Source: Cellulomonas alba (GTDB taxonomy: Bacteria; Actinomycetota; Actinomycetes; Actinomycetales; Cellulomonadaceae). Taken from it: a stretch of DNA of 64,000 nt. Every line of letters starts with the position of its first letter. Position 1 is the first letter of the stretch. Both the position numbers and the translations under genes were made by a program. Below the pieces are notes generated by a model, which saw only the letters and a program-made list of their open reading frames with translations, had not been told where the DNA came from and ran no database searches. The stretch lies in assembly GCF_030362835.1 (NCBI RefSeq), contig NZ_JAUCGQ010000001.1:2335461-2399460 (forward strand), given 5' to 3'. Below, piece by piece: positions 43,610 through 51,829 of this stretch.

Positions 43610-45316
43610 TCAGGAGGCCGGCGACGCGGGGAGGGCGACGCGCACCGTCGTCCCGCCGTCCGGCGTCTGCGCGAGCGTGACCTCGCCGTGGTGCGCGCTG
43701 ACGATCGCGGCGACGATCGCCATGCCCAGGCCGGCACCGCCGCCCGACGTCCGGCCACGCGACGCGTCGACCCGGTAGAACCGCTCGAACACGCGCTTCG
43801 CGTGCTCCGGGTCGATGCCCGGGCCGTGGTCGCGCACCTCGACGACGCCTCGCGGCGCCCCGCCCGGCCCCTCGCCGGAGCCGACGGCGATCTCGACGCG
43901 CGTGCCCTCGGGCGTGTGCTGGACGACGTTGCCCACGAGGTTCGCGAGCACCTGCCGCAGCCGCGCCTCCTCGCCGATCACGACGAACGGCCCGCCGGAT
44001 CCGCCCTCGGTCAGCGGCACGAGCCGCGCGGTGCGGGACGGGTCGAGCGCGTGGAGGTCGCTGACGGCGTCGGCCGCGAGGACGGTGAGGTCGACCGGTC
44101 CGAGCTGGAGCGGGCGACCCTCGTCGAGGCGCGCGAGCGCGAGCAGGTCCTCGACGAGACCCCCCATCCGGGTCGCGGAGCTCTCGATGCGCCGCATCGT
44201 GTCGTCGACCTGGTCCTTCGACGTCAGCGCGCCCATCCGGTACAGCTCGCCGTAGCCGCGGATCGTCGCGAGCGGCGTCCGCAGCTCGTGCGACGCGTCG
44301 GCGACGAACCGGCGCATGCGGGCCTCGGACGCGGTGCGGACGTCGAACGCGTCCTCGATCTGGGCGAGCATCGTGTTCAGCGCGGCGCCCAGCCGGCCGA
44401 CCTCCGTCGTCGCCGGCGCGCTCGGCACACGTCGAGAGAGGTCGCCCGCGGCGATCGCCGCCGCGGTGTCCTCGATCTCGTGCAGGGACCGCAACGAGCG
44501 ACGTACCGCCCACCAGCCGGCGACGGCGCCGATGACGAGGATGGCGACGCCCGTCAGCAGCAGGACGAGCACCATGCTCTGGAACGTGTCCTGAGCGCCG
44601 CCGAGGGGCAGCGCCACGGCGACGGACCCGACCACCGTGTTCTGCGGCCCGGCCGTCGCGGGGAACATCGCGACGCGCCAGTGCGAGCCCGCCATGGTCG
44701 ACGTCACGGTGAACGGCTTGCCCTTGAGCCTCGAGGCCTGCCGGACCGTCAGGTCGGGGATGTTCGGCGTCCCGTACTGCTCGACGACCGTCCTGCGGTA
44801 GACGGCGCCCTGCCCCCACAGCTCGGTGTCGAGGCTGACGTAGTAGTCGGACGGCGTCTGGAGGTTCGCGGAGCCGCGGAGCGGGTCCGACGAGCTGGCG
44901 GCGATCTGCTGGGCGAGCGCGAGGCCCTCCGTCGAGAGCTTGCTGTCGAGCTGCGCGACCAGGTTGCGGTGCAGCAGCGTCGACGCCGCGACACTGGTGA
45001 TGACCAGGCCGATCGCGAGCAGCACGCTGATGATGCCGACGAGCCGGGCGACGAGCGGGACGCGCGACCAGCCGTCCGTCAGACGGGCCCCGGCGCGGCG
45101 GACGCCGGCGACACCCGAGGGCGTGCGGCGCTGCGGAGCCGCGGCGTCCACGTGGACCGGGCGGTCGGTCGCCGGCGTGGGGGTCGGCACGTCCGCCTCG
45201 GGGTGTCCGGTGCCGGGGCGCCGCGTCCCGGGCGGGGGCGGCACGGGACCGACGCCGGGCGGCACGGCCACGGGCGCCCCCGGGGCGCCGGCGGCGGGAG
45301 GGGGAGCGCTCGTCAC
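43610..45316 (-). CDS. sensor histidine kinase (HAMP-HisKA type)
   Basis: A 568-residue kinase. A Pro/Gly-rich cytoplasmic N-terminus of about 85 residues comes first, unusual in length, then two membrane segments (about 90–112 and 245–268) flanking an extracytoplasmic domain of about 130 residues. A HAMP linker, the HisKA phosphoacceptor in ADASHELRTPLATIRGYGEL, and an HATPase domain with N-box LVGNVVQHTPEG and GLGMAIV follow. The layout resembles TrcS/MprB-type actinobacterial kinases. The gene overlaps its regulator by four bases, so it is cotranscribed with it. Confidence 0.93.
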   Translation of the reverse strand: MTSAPPPAAGAPGAPVAVPPGVGPVPPPPGTRRPGTGHPEADVPTPTPATDRPVHVDAAAPQRRTPSGVAGVRRAGARLTDGWSRVPLVARLVGIISVLLAIGLVITSVAASTLLHRNLVAQLDSKLSTEGLALAQQIAASSSDPLRGSANLQTPSDYYVSLDTELWGQGAVYRRTVVEQYGTPNIPDLTVRQASRLKGKPFTVTSTMAGSHWRVAMFPATAGPQNTVVGSVAVALPLGGAQDTFQSMVLVLLLTGVAILVIGAVAGWWAVRRSLRSLHEIEDTAAAIAAGDLSRRVPSAPATTEVGRLGAALNTMLAQIEDAFDVRTASEARMRRFVADASHELRTPLATIRGYGELYRMGALTSKDQVDDTMRRIESSATRMGGLVEDLLALARLDEGRPLQLGPVDLTVLAADAVSDLHALDPSRTARLVPLTEGGSGGPFVVIGEEARLRQVLANLVGNVVQHTPEGTRVEIAVGSGEGPGGAPRGVVEVRDHGPGIDPEHAKRVFERFYRVDASRGRTSGGGAGLGMAIVAAIVSAHHGEVTLAQTPDGGTTVRVALPASPAS

Positions 45317-46029
45317 GGGGCCTCGCGCAGCAGGTAGCCGACGCCGCGGCGGGTGTGGATGAGCGGCGGGAGCTTCTGCCCGTCCTGGTCGGTGAGCGCG
45401 TCGATCTTGCGGCGCAGGTACGAGATGTAGGACTCGACGATGTTCGCGTCGCCGCCCCAGTCGTACTGCCAGACGTGGTCGAGGATCTGCGACTTCGACA
45501 GGACGCGGCCCGGGTTCAGCATGAGGTAGCGCAGCAGCTTGAACTCGGTCGGCGACAGCTCGACGGGCCGGCCCGCGCGGTGCACCTCGTGGCTGTCCTC
45601 GTCGAGCTCGAGGTCCGCGTACCGCAGCACGCTCGTCTCGGTGTCGAGGTCGGGCCGGGTGCGGCGCAGCACCGCGCGGATGCGCGCCACGACCTCCTCG
45701 AGGCTGAACGGCTTCGTGACGTAGTCGTCGCCGCCGACCGTCAGACCCTGCACCTTGTCGGCGGTGTCGTCGCGCGCCGTGAGGAACAGGACGGGGACGT
45801 GCTGACCCTTCTCCCGCAGGCGACGCGTCACCGTGAAGCCGTCCATGTCAGGGAGCATGACGTCGAGCACGACGAGGTCCGGCTCGGTGTCGCGTGCGAG
45901 GCGGAGCGCGGAGCCGCCGTCCGCCGCGGCGTGCACCTCGAACCCCGCGAACCGCAGGCTCGTGGCGAGGAGCTCACGGATGTTCGGCTCGTCGTCGACG
46001 ACGAGCAGGCGCGCCTCCGGCTGGGTCAT
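45313..46029 (-). CDS. OmpR/PhoB-type response regulator
   Basis: A 238-residue response regulator with receiver acidic pair D12/D13, phosphoacceptor Asp56 in VVLDVMLPDMDG and lysine in VTKPFSLEE. The winged helix DNA-binding domain has ELSPTEFKLLRYLM, DHVWQYDWGGDANIVESYISYLRRKI and the terminal RRGVGYLLR. It shares its operon with the histidine kinase downstream and resembles actinobacterial TrcR/MprA-like regulators. The ATG used gives the usual family start; longer forms upstream would add unrelated residues. Confidence 0.94.
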   Translation of the reverse strand: MTQPEARLLVVDDEPNIRELLATSLRFAGFEVHAAADGGSALRLARDTEPDLVVLDVMLPDMDGFTVTRRLREKGQHVPVLFLTARDDTADKVQGLTVGGDDYVTKPFSLEEVVARIRAVLRRTRPDLDTETSVLRYADLELDEDSHEVHRAGRPVELSPTEFKLLRYLMLNPGRVLSKSQILDHVWQYDWGGDANIVESYISYLRRKIDALTDQDGQKLPPLIHTRRGVGYLLREAP

Positions 46030-46213
46030 GGGACCAGTGTCGACCCGGACGCTGGGAATCCGCTGGGCGAAAGCCGAGCGCACCGGCTCGTCCGGGGGCT
46101 TGGAGCCCGCCACGAGGGCGCGTCTCCGGCCGATCCCACACGGAGCCCGTCGAGGTCAAGCCATGGATCCGGAGGTTTCGGGCACGCGTCCGACTCCAGG
46201 TACCTTCGACGCC

Positions 46214-46939
46214 ATGACCCTGCTGACCGTCGTGCAGAGCGCGCCCGATGCGGCGCTCGACGTGTTCGCGCCGCGGTTCACCGCGGCAGGCCTCGACGTC
46301 CGCGTCGTCGCCGCCTTCGCCGGCGAGGCCGTGCCCGCGCCCGACGAGGTCGGCGACGGCCTCGTGGTGCTCGGCGGCCCGTTCTCCGTGCGTGACGACG
46401 CCGCCGCCCCGTGGCTCGCCGAGGTGCGCGCGCTCCTCGCCGAGGTGACGGTGCCGACGCTCGGCATCTGCCTGGGCGCACAGCTGCTGGCCGTGGCTCG
46501 CGGCGGACGCGTGCAGGTCGACGCGCCCCCCGGGCTCGAGGGCGGCGTGGTCGACGTCCGGTGGCGCCCCGAGGTGGCCGAGGACCCGGTGCTCGGCCCG
46601 GTCGCTGCGCTCGCGGACGCCCGGCACGCGACCCCGTCGCTGACGCTGCACCGCGACGCCGTCGTCGACCTGCCGGCCAAGGCCGTGTGGCTCGGCTCGT
46701 CGCAGACGTACCCGTACCAGGCGTTCCGCGTCGGTGCGGCGTGGGGCGTGCAGTTCCACCCCGAGTCGTCGGTCGAGTCGGTGGCGCGCTGGGCCGCGGA
46801 CGACGTCGACGCGTCGCCCGACGACGTCCGCGCGGCCTACGCGGCGCGCGCCGAGCAGATCGACGCCGTCGGCGCGACGCTCGCGGACGCGTTCGCGGCA
46901 CGCGTGCAGGCGGTCGCCCAGGAGCGCGTGGCGGTCTGA
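46214..46939 (+). CDS. class I glutamine amidotransferase-like protein
   Basis: A 241-residue protein of the GMP-synthase-like glutamine amidotransferase group. The nucleophile Cys86 lies in LGICLGAQLLA, and the His/Glu pair in VQFHPESSVES. There is no synthetase domain, so it is a free-standing amidotransferase or gamma-glutamyl hydrolase-like enzyme. The ATG lies seven bases after a TACCTT hexamer without a Shine-Dalgarno, matching the leaderless pattern. The acceptor or substrate is unknown. Confidence 0.85.
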   Translation: MTLLTVVQSAPDAALDVFAPRFTAAGLDVRVVAAFAGEAVPAPDEVGDGLVVLGGPFSVRDDAAAPWLAEVRALLAEVTVPTLGICLGAQLLAVARGGRVQVDAPPGLEGGVVDVRWRPEVAEDPVLGPVAALADARHATPSLTLHRDAVVDLPAKAVWLGSSQTYPYQAFRVGAAWGVQFHPESSVESVARWAADDVDASPDDVRAAYAARAEQIDAVGATLADAFAARVQAVAQERVAV

Positions 46940-47035
46940 CGCGACCCGGGCCGGCCGGGCGACCGCCGGTGACCTCCGCGCCTCGCGGTCCGCGACTTCG
47001 CGTCCGCGCGTTCGCGTCCGCGACTTCGCGCCGCA

Positions 47036-47095
47036 TCCGTGAGTTCGGTCAGTTTCCGTGGATCCGGACTCGCGGAAGCTGACCGAACTCACGGA
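47036..47095. repeat. long imperfect hairpin (23-pair stem)
   Basis: Arms 47036–47058 and 47073–47095 are complementary over 23 bases with a single mismatch, around a 14-base loop. The left arm contains GTGAGTTCGGTCAG and the right arm CTGACCGAACTCAC. The right arm runs into the first unit of the tandem array. No T-run follows, so a simple terminator is unlikely. Confidence 0.85.
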
Positions 47096-47255
47096 CTCGG
47101 GCGGGTGACCCGACCGAACTCACCGACTCGATCGGCTGACCCAACCGAACTCGCGGACTCGGGCGGGTGACCCGACCGAACTCACGGAGTCGATCGGGTG
47201 ACCCGACCGAACTCGCGGAGTCGATCGGGTGGCCCGACCGAACTCGCGGAGTCGG
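47082..47255. repeat. 31-bp tandem repeat, about 5.6 copies
   Basis: Five full units of 31 bases (47082, 47113, 47144, 47175, 47206) and a partial sixth. Each begins ACCGAACTC and ends near GGTGACCC; variation is confined to a few positions (G/C or A/G at unit positions 10, 12, 15 and 19–20). The period is not a multiple of three and there is no frame or unique spacer, so it is neither coding nor a CRISPR array. Confidence 0.9.
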
Positions 47256-47286
47256 CAGGTGTCGCGCTGCGCGCGACCACCGCCGG

Positions 47287-48933
47287 TCACGCCACGGAGT
47301 CCAGGTCCTCCGCGTCGACGATCGTGTAGGCGTAGCCCTGCTCCGCCAGGAAGCGCTGGCGGTGGGCGGCGAAGTCCTGGTCCACCGTGTCGCGCGCGAC
47401 GACCGTGTAGAAGTGCGCGGTCCGCCCGTCGCCCTTGGGGCGCATGATCCGGCCGAGCCGCTGCGCCTCCTCCTGGCGCGAGCCGAACGACCCGGACACC
47501 TGGATCGCGACCGCCGCCTCGGGCAGGTCGATGGAGAAGTTCGCGACCTTCGACACGATCAGCGTCGAGATCTCGCCCGACCGGAACGCGTCGAACAGTC
47601 GCTGGCGCTCGCGGACCGTCGTCTCGCCGGTGATCAGGTCGGCGCCGAGGTGGTCACGCAGCTCGTGCAGCTGGTCGAGGTACTGGCCGATGACGAGCAC
47701 CTGCTCGCCCGCGTGCTTCGCGACGAGCCGCTCGACCACCCGGTTCTTGCCGGCGGCAGTCGCCGCGTACCGGTACTTCTCTTCCGGCTCGGCCGTCGCG
47801 TACGTCATGCGCTCCGAGTCGGGCAGCGTCAGACGGACCTCGACGCACTCGGCGGGCGCGATGTAGCCCTGCGCCTCGATGTCCTTCCACGGCGCGTCGA
47901 ACCGCTTGGGGCCGATGAGCGAGAACACCTCGTCCTCGCGCCCGTCCTCACGGACCAGCGTCGCGGTCAGGCCGAGGCGTCGGCGGGCCTGCAGATCGGC
48001 GGTCATGCGGAAGATCGGCGCCGGCAGCAGGTGCACCTCGTCGTAGAGGATGAGGCCCCAGTCGCGCGCGTCGAGCAGCTCGAGGTGCGTGTACACGCCC
48101 TTCCGCTTGGTCGTCAGCACCTGGTACGTCGCGATCGTGACGGGCTTGATCTCCTTGCGGGCGCCCGAGTACTCGCCGATCTCGTCCTCCGTCAGCGTCG
48201 TGCGCTTGACGAGCTCGTCGCGCCACTGGCGGGCCGACACGGTGTTCGTGACGAGGATCAGGGTCGTCGTCTTCGACCGCGCCATCGCCCCGGCGCCCAC
48301 CAACGTCTTGCCCGCACCGCAGGGGAGCACGACGACGCCCGAGCCGCCGTGCCAGAAGCCGGCGACCGCCTGCTCCTGGTAGGGGCGCAGGTGCCAGCCG
48401 TTCTGCTCCAGGTCGATCGGGTGCGCCTCGCCGTCGACGTACCCCGCGAGGTCCTCGGCCGGCCAGCCCAGCTTGAGGAGCACCTGCTTGAGGTGGCCGC
48501 GCTCGGACGGGTGGACGACGACGTCGGTCGTGTCGAGCTGGGCACCGAGCAGGCCCGCGGTCCGCTTCGAGCGCGTGACCTCGGCCATCACCGCCGCGTC
48601 GAGCGCGTGCAGCACCAGGCCGTGCACCGGGTCCGCGACGAGCTGGAGGCGGCCGTAGCGCGACATCGTCTCCGCGACGTCGACCAGCAGCGCGTGCGGC
48701 ACCGGGTAGCGGCTGTACTCGAGGAGGACGTCGACGACCTGCTCGGCGTCGTGGCCCGCGGCGCGCGCGTTCCAGAGGCCCAGCGGCGTGAGGCGGTAGG
48801 TGTGGACGTGCTCCGGCGCGCGCTCGAGCTCGGCGAACGGTGCGATCGCGCGGCGGCAGGCGTCGGCCTGGTCGTGGTCGACCTCGAGCAGCAGCGTCTT
48901 GTCGCTCTGGACGATCAGCGGGCCGTTCGGCAC
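47287..48933 (-). CDS. XPB/Ssl2-like DNA repair helicase
   Basis: A 548-residue superfamily 2 helicase. An N-terminal damage-recognition-like domain of about 180 residues precedes Walker A (PCGAGKT, 204–210), DEVH (298–301) and motif III GLTATLVREDGREDE, which contains the RED motif diagnostic of XPB. The second RecA domain has VIGQYLDQL and motif VI QEEAQRLGRIMRP. Bacterial XPB homologues unwind DNA in a 3'-5' direction and are thought to act in repair. The GTG start has AGGAGAG upstream. It probably works with the helicase-associated protein encoded just upstream. Confidence 0.93.
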   Translation of the reverse strand: MPNGPLIVQSDKTLLLEVDHDQADACRRAIAPFAELERAPEHVHTYRLTPLGLWNARAAGHDAEQVVDVLLEYSRYPVPHALLVDVAETMSRYGRLQLVADPVHGLVLHALDAAVMAEVTRSKRTAGLLGAQLDTTDVVVHPSERGHLKQVLLKLGWPAEDLAGYVDGEAHPIDLEQNGWHLRPYQEQAVAGFWHGGSGVVVLPCGAGKTLVGAGAMARSKTTTLILVTNTVSARQWRDELVKRTTLTEDEIGEYSGARKEIKPVTIATYQVLTTKRKGVYTHLELLDARDWGLILYDEVHLLPAPIFRMTADLQARRRLGLTATLVREDGREDEVFSLIGPKRFDAPWKDIEAQGYIAPAECVEVRLTLPDSERMTYATAEPEEKYRYAATAAGKNRVVERLVAKHAGEQVLVIGQYLDQLHELRDHLGADLITGETTVRERQRLFDAFRSGEISTLIVSKVANFSIDLPEAAVAIQVSGSFGSRQEEAQRLGRIMRPKGDGRTAHFYTVVARDTVDQDFAAHRQRFLAEQGYAYTIVDAEDLDSVA

Positions 48934-49033
48934 GGGCTCTCCTGCTCCCCGACGGCTGCGGCCGGGCGGGCCGCGAGACGGTCGGATCGGACGTGGGACG
49001 CGGCCAGGTGGGCTGGTCGCGATCGTGGGGTGG

Positions 49034-51718
49034 TCAGGTCGGGTCGGCCGGCGCGACCGAGGCGATGCGGTGCACGGCGACGGTCAGCTCGGCCTCGCGC
49101 TGCGGGTCGACCGCCCGGAGGCGACCGCCGTCGACGCGGACCGGGCGGAGCAGCCGGCGCTGAGGCGCGCCCGTCGAACCGACGAGCTCGACCCAGACCA
49201 GCGCCTTCTGCGCGGCCGCCTCGCGCAGCAGCACCAACGCGGAGGCGGGGTCGTCTGTTCCGGCCGGCGACGGGGGCGCGGGGGAGGGCGGCCGGGCGAG
49301 GTCGGCGCCCTGGGCCGTGCGGGTCGCCGAGAGACTCGGGACGGCGGCCCGCGCGTCGGGCGGCGCGGGTGCGGGGTGACCGACGGCGGGGCGAGCGAGG
49401 TCGCCGGCGGCCGACCGTGCACCAGCGCCGGCACCAGCGCCGGCACCTGCACCAGCGCCGGCACCGGCCGACCCGCCGATGCCGGCACCGGCCGCCCGCG
49501 CGGACAGCGCGCCCGCTGAACCGGCCGTCCGTCCGTGCGGAGCGTCGCGCGTCGCGCCGCCAGCGCCACCGTCCCGGGTCGGCCCGACCGTACGCTCCGC
49601 ACCGACGGTCGCCGGGTGCGCGGCCTGCGGCCCGTCCCCCTCGGGGCGCACCTCCCAGTGCACACCGGTCGCGAGAGGCAGCGGCGCGACCGCGGCCTCC
49701 GCCGCCTCCTCGGCGCGGCGCAGGTGCGGCACGAGCGCGCGCAGTCGCTCGAGCGACGTCGCGTCCCGCGCCTGGTTGATCAGCGCGTCGGACTCGGCGC
49801 GGCGGCGCGCGGCGAGCGTCGACCGCCGACTCACCCGCCGCACCTCCGGAGCCACGTGGAGCACCTGGCCGTCCGGCCCCTCGGCCACGGGCGCGAGCCC
49901 GCGGGCCCGGAGCGCGTCGAGCAGCTCGCGCACGCCCGCCTGGGCCGCGAGCACGGTCGGCGCGAGCAGCACGAGCCCCAGGCCGGCGAGCCGCGGGTCC
50001 TCGGCGAGGCCTGCGAGCAGCGCCGGGTCGTCGGCACGCACGTAGCTCGACGCGCCGCCGACCCGCACGAGCCCGTGCCGGCGCGCGGCGTCGCGGACCA
50101 GGTACTCGAGCGGCTGCGGGACGCGCCCGCGTGCGAACGTCGCGAGCTCCGCGAGCAGCCCGTCGGCGGTCGAGCCCTGGTCGAACGCCCGCCGCACCGA
50201 CTCGGGCGTGAACCGCACGGTGAGCGCGCCGCCGCGCGACTCGACGCGGGCTGCGCGGTCGATCAGCTCCTCGAGCGCCGTGCCTGGCCGCCCGGGCACG
50301 ATCCCCGTCAGGTCGCCCTGCAGCAGGATCTCGTCGACCCCCGCGGGCAGCCCGGCCTCGAACGCCACCGCGGCGTCGCTGCCGGGCGTGACGAGGGCGC
50401 GACCCGGTGCCGTCAGCGCGCCCGCGCCGACGACGCCCACCTGCACGGCCTCGTCGAGGATCGCCTCGACGGCCTGCCGCGGCGGAACCGCACGCGGCGT
50501 CCGCCAGCGGAGCGCCTCGACCACCGCGTCGACACCGATCGCCGCGCCCTCCGGGGCGTCCGCGAGCACCCGGAGCACCGCCGCACGCAGGCGCGGCGCC
50601 CACGGCCGCTGCAGCTCGGGGTCGAGCGCGGCGATCACGCCGCCGCGGTCGTCGCGAGACCCGACGAGCCAGGGCGTGCGCGCCGTGTCCCGCCACGCGC
50701 GTGCCAGGACGGCCCAGCGGCCCGGCAGCTCGCGCGCGTGCCACTCGTCGGCCGCGACCGTCGGCACGAACGAGGGCGCCTCCTCGCCGTCGTCGGCCAC
50801 GAGGCCCGCCGCGCCGGCGAGCTCGACGACGAATGCCGTCGTCGCCTCGTCGACCTCGAGCGCGGCGGCCGTCCGCTTGAGCTCGCGGACCCCGAGGCCG
50901 CCCGCGCGCAGCACCGCCGGCGGCTGCTGCTCCCACGTCCGCACCAGCCGCGCGACGAGCCGCACGATGCGGTCGCCCGCGCTCGCGGCCTCGGCGGCGA
51001 GCGTCTCCGCGGCGCGCACGGGCGCGGACTGCGCGACCGTCGGAGGCAGCGACGGCGCGCGGTGCGTGCGTCCGCCGCGCAGCGCGAGCGCCGCCGAGCG
51101 CGGCAGCACCACGTGGCGGGCGTCGACGGCCACGAGCACGCCGTGCTCGACGAGCCAGCCCACCGCGGCGCCCGCGGGCGTGCCCTTCGCGGGTGCGAGC
51201 CCGACGGGCGGCCCCCACAGCAGCGCGTCCACCACGGAGCGCGCGCCGGGCGGGGCGTCGGCGAGGCGCGCGGCCGGGTCGGGCTCGAGGCCCGCGCGCT
51301 CGGCCGCCCGGGCGTCGAACGTGTCGGGCGCGAGCCCGGCCGGGTAGGCGCCGAACAGCTCCGCGACGCCGGGCGCCGCCCGCAGCACGCCGTCGTCGTC
51401 GGGGAAGACGAGCAGCCGGGTGGTCGCGCCGGCCAGGTGCGCCGCGACGAACGAGACGGCATCGGGACCGTCGGCCCCCACCGCGTGCGGCACGTCGGCG
51501 GCCGTCACCGCCCCGAGCGCGACCACGGCCTCGACGACCTGCAGCACCGCCGCGTCGACCGACGCGAGCGCGCGCTCGAGGCTCGTGCGGCTCGTCGCGC
51601 GGACCGCGAGCGAGGAGAGCGTCGACGGCGACGGGGACGCGAGGTCCGGCCGGGCGCGCAGCAGCGCGACGAGCTCGTCGTCGGTGCGCGCGCGCAGGTG
51701 CGCCGTGAACGGGGACAT
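49034..51718 (-). CDS. helicase-associated (Helicase_C_3-type) protein, XPB partner
   Basis: An 894-residue protein that in actinobacteria lies next to the XPB-like helicase. The N-terminal 600 residues are alpha-rich winged-helix-like repeats (LRARTDDELVALLRARPDL; LADAPEGAAIGVDAVVEAL). The Helicase_C_3-like domain contains EILLQGDLTGIVPGRPGTALEELI, then RRVSRRSTLAARRRAESDAL. A low-complexity insert follows (about residues 730–820) with a pure Gly-Ala run, and the C-terminus ends in a WYL-like strand pair (VWVELVGSTGAPQRRLLRPVRV). The ATG lies seven bases after TATCGT, so it is probably leaderless. XPB begins about 100 bases downstream. A regulatory or nuclease-partner role, like Bax1 in archaea, is inference. 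Confidence 0.83.
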   Translation of the reverse strand: MSPFTAHLRARTDDELVALLRARPDLASPSPSTLSSLAVRATSRTSLERALASVDAAVLQVVEAVVALGAVTAADVPHAVGADGPDAVSFVAAHLAGATTRLLVFPDDDGVLRAAPGVAELFGAYPAGLAPDTFDARAAERAGLEPDPAARLADAPPGARSVVDALLWGPPVGLAPAKGTPAGAAVGWLVEHGVLVAVDARHVVLPRSAALALRGGRTHRAPSLPPTVAQSAPVRAAETLAAEAASAGDRIVRLVARLVRTWEQQPPAVLRAGGLGVRELKRTAAALEVDEATTAFVVELAGAAGLVADDGEEAPSFVPTVAADEWHARELPGRWAVLARAWRDTARTPWLVGSRDDRGGVIAALDPELQRPWAPRLRAAVLRVLADAPEGAAIGVDAVVEALRWRTPRAVPPRQAVEAILDEAVQVGVVGAGALTAPGRALVTPGSDAAVAFEAGLPAGVDEILLQGDLTGIVPGRPGTALEELIDRAARVESRGGALTVRFTPESVRRAFDQGSTADGLLAELATFARGRVPQPLEYLVRDAARRHGLVRVGGASSYVRADDPALLAGLAEDPRLAGLGLVLLAPTVLAAQAGVRELLDALRARGLAPVAEGPDGQVLHVAPEVRRVSRRSTLAARRRAESDALINQARDATSLERLRALVPHLRRAEEAAEAAVAPLPLATGVHWEVRPEGDGPQAAHPATVGAERTVGPTRDGGAGGATRDAPHGRTAGSAGALSARAAGAGIGGSAGAGAGAGAGAGAGAGARSAAGDLARPAVGHPAPAPPDARAAVPSLSATRTAQGADLARPPSPAPPSPAGTDDPASALVLLREAAAQKALVWVELVGSTGAPQRRLLRPVRVDGGRLRAVDPQREAELTVAVHRIASVAPADPT
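49421..49480 (-). repeat. in-frame Gly-Ala microsatellite in the XPB-partner gene
   Basis: Short GGCACCAGCGCC-type units repeat here and encode a run of alternating Gly and Ala in the disordered insert. Such tracts expand and shrink by slippage, so the length may vary between strains. Confidence 0.7.
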
Positions 51719-51829
51719 CCGCACCACGATACGTGCGCCGGCCCCGCCTGTGCCCGGGACCGGGGTTACCCTCGGTGCCGCTCCAGGGCCGGACGGCCCG
51801 CCCGCGAGCACCGGACGAGGAGGTCCCCG

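Larger units (their letters stand above)
46940..47286. other. 347-base intergenic repeat field
   Basis: No gene is seen. From the amidotransferase stop the region carries repeated TTCGCGTCCGCG/CGACTTCGCG words (46989–47034), then the long hairpin at 47036–47095 and the 31-base tandem repeat at 47082–47255. It ends at the convergent XPB-like gene. Confidence 0.75.

Noticed and set aside
47082..47255. CRISPR array
   Set aside because: The 31-base units abut without unique spacers and there are no cas genes. It is a tandem minisatellite.
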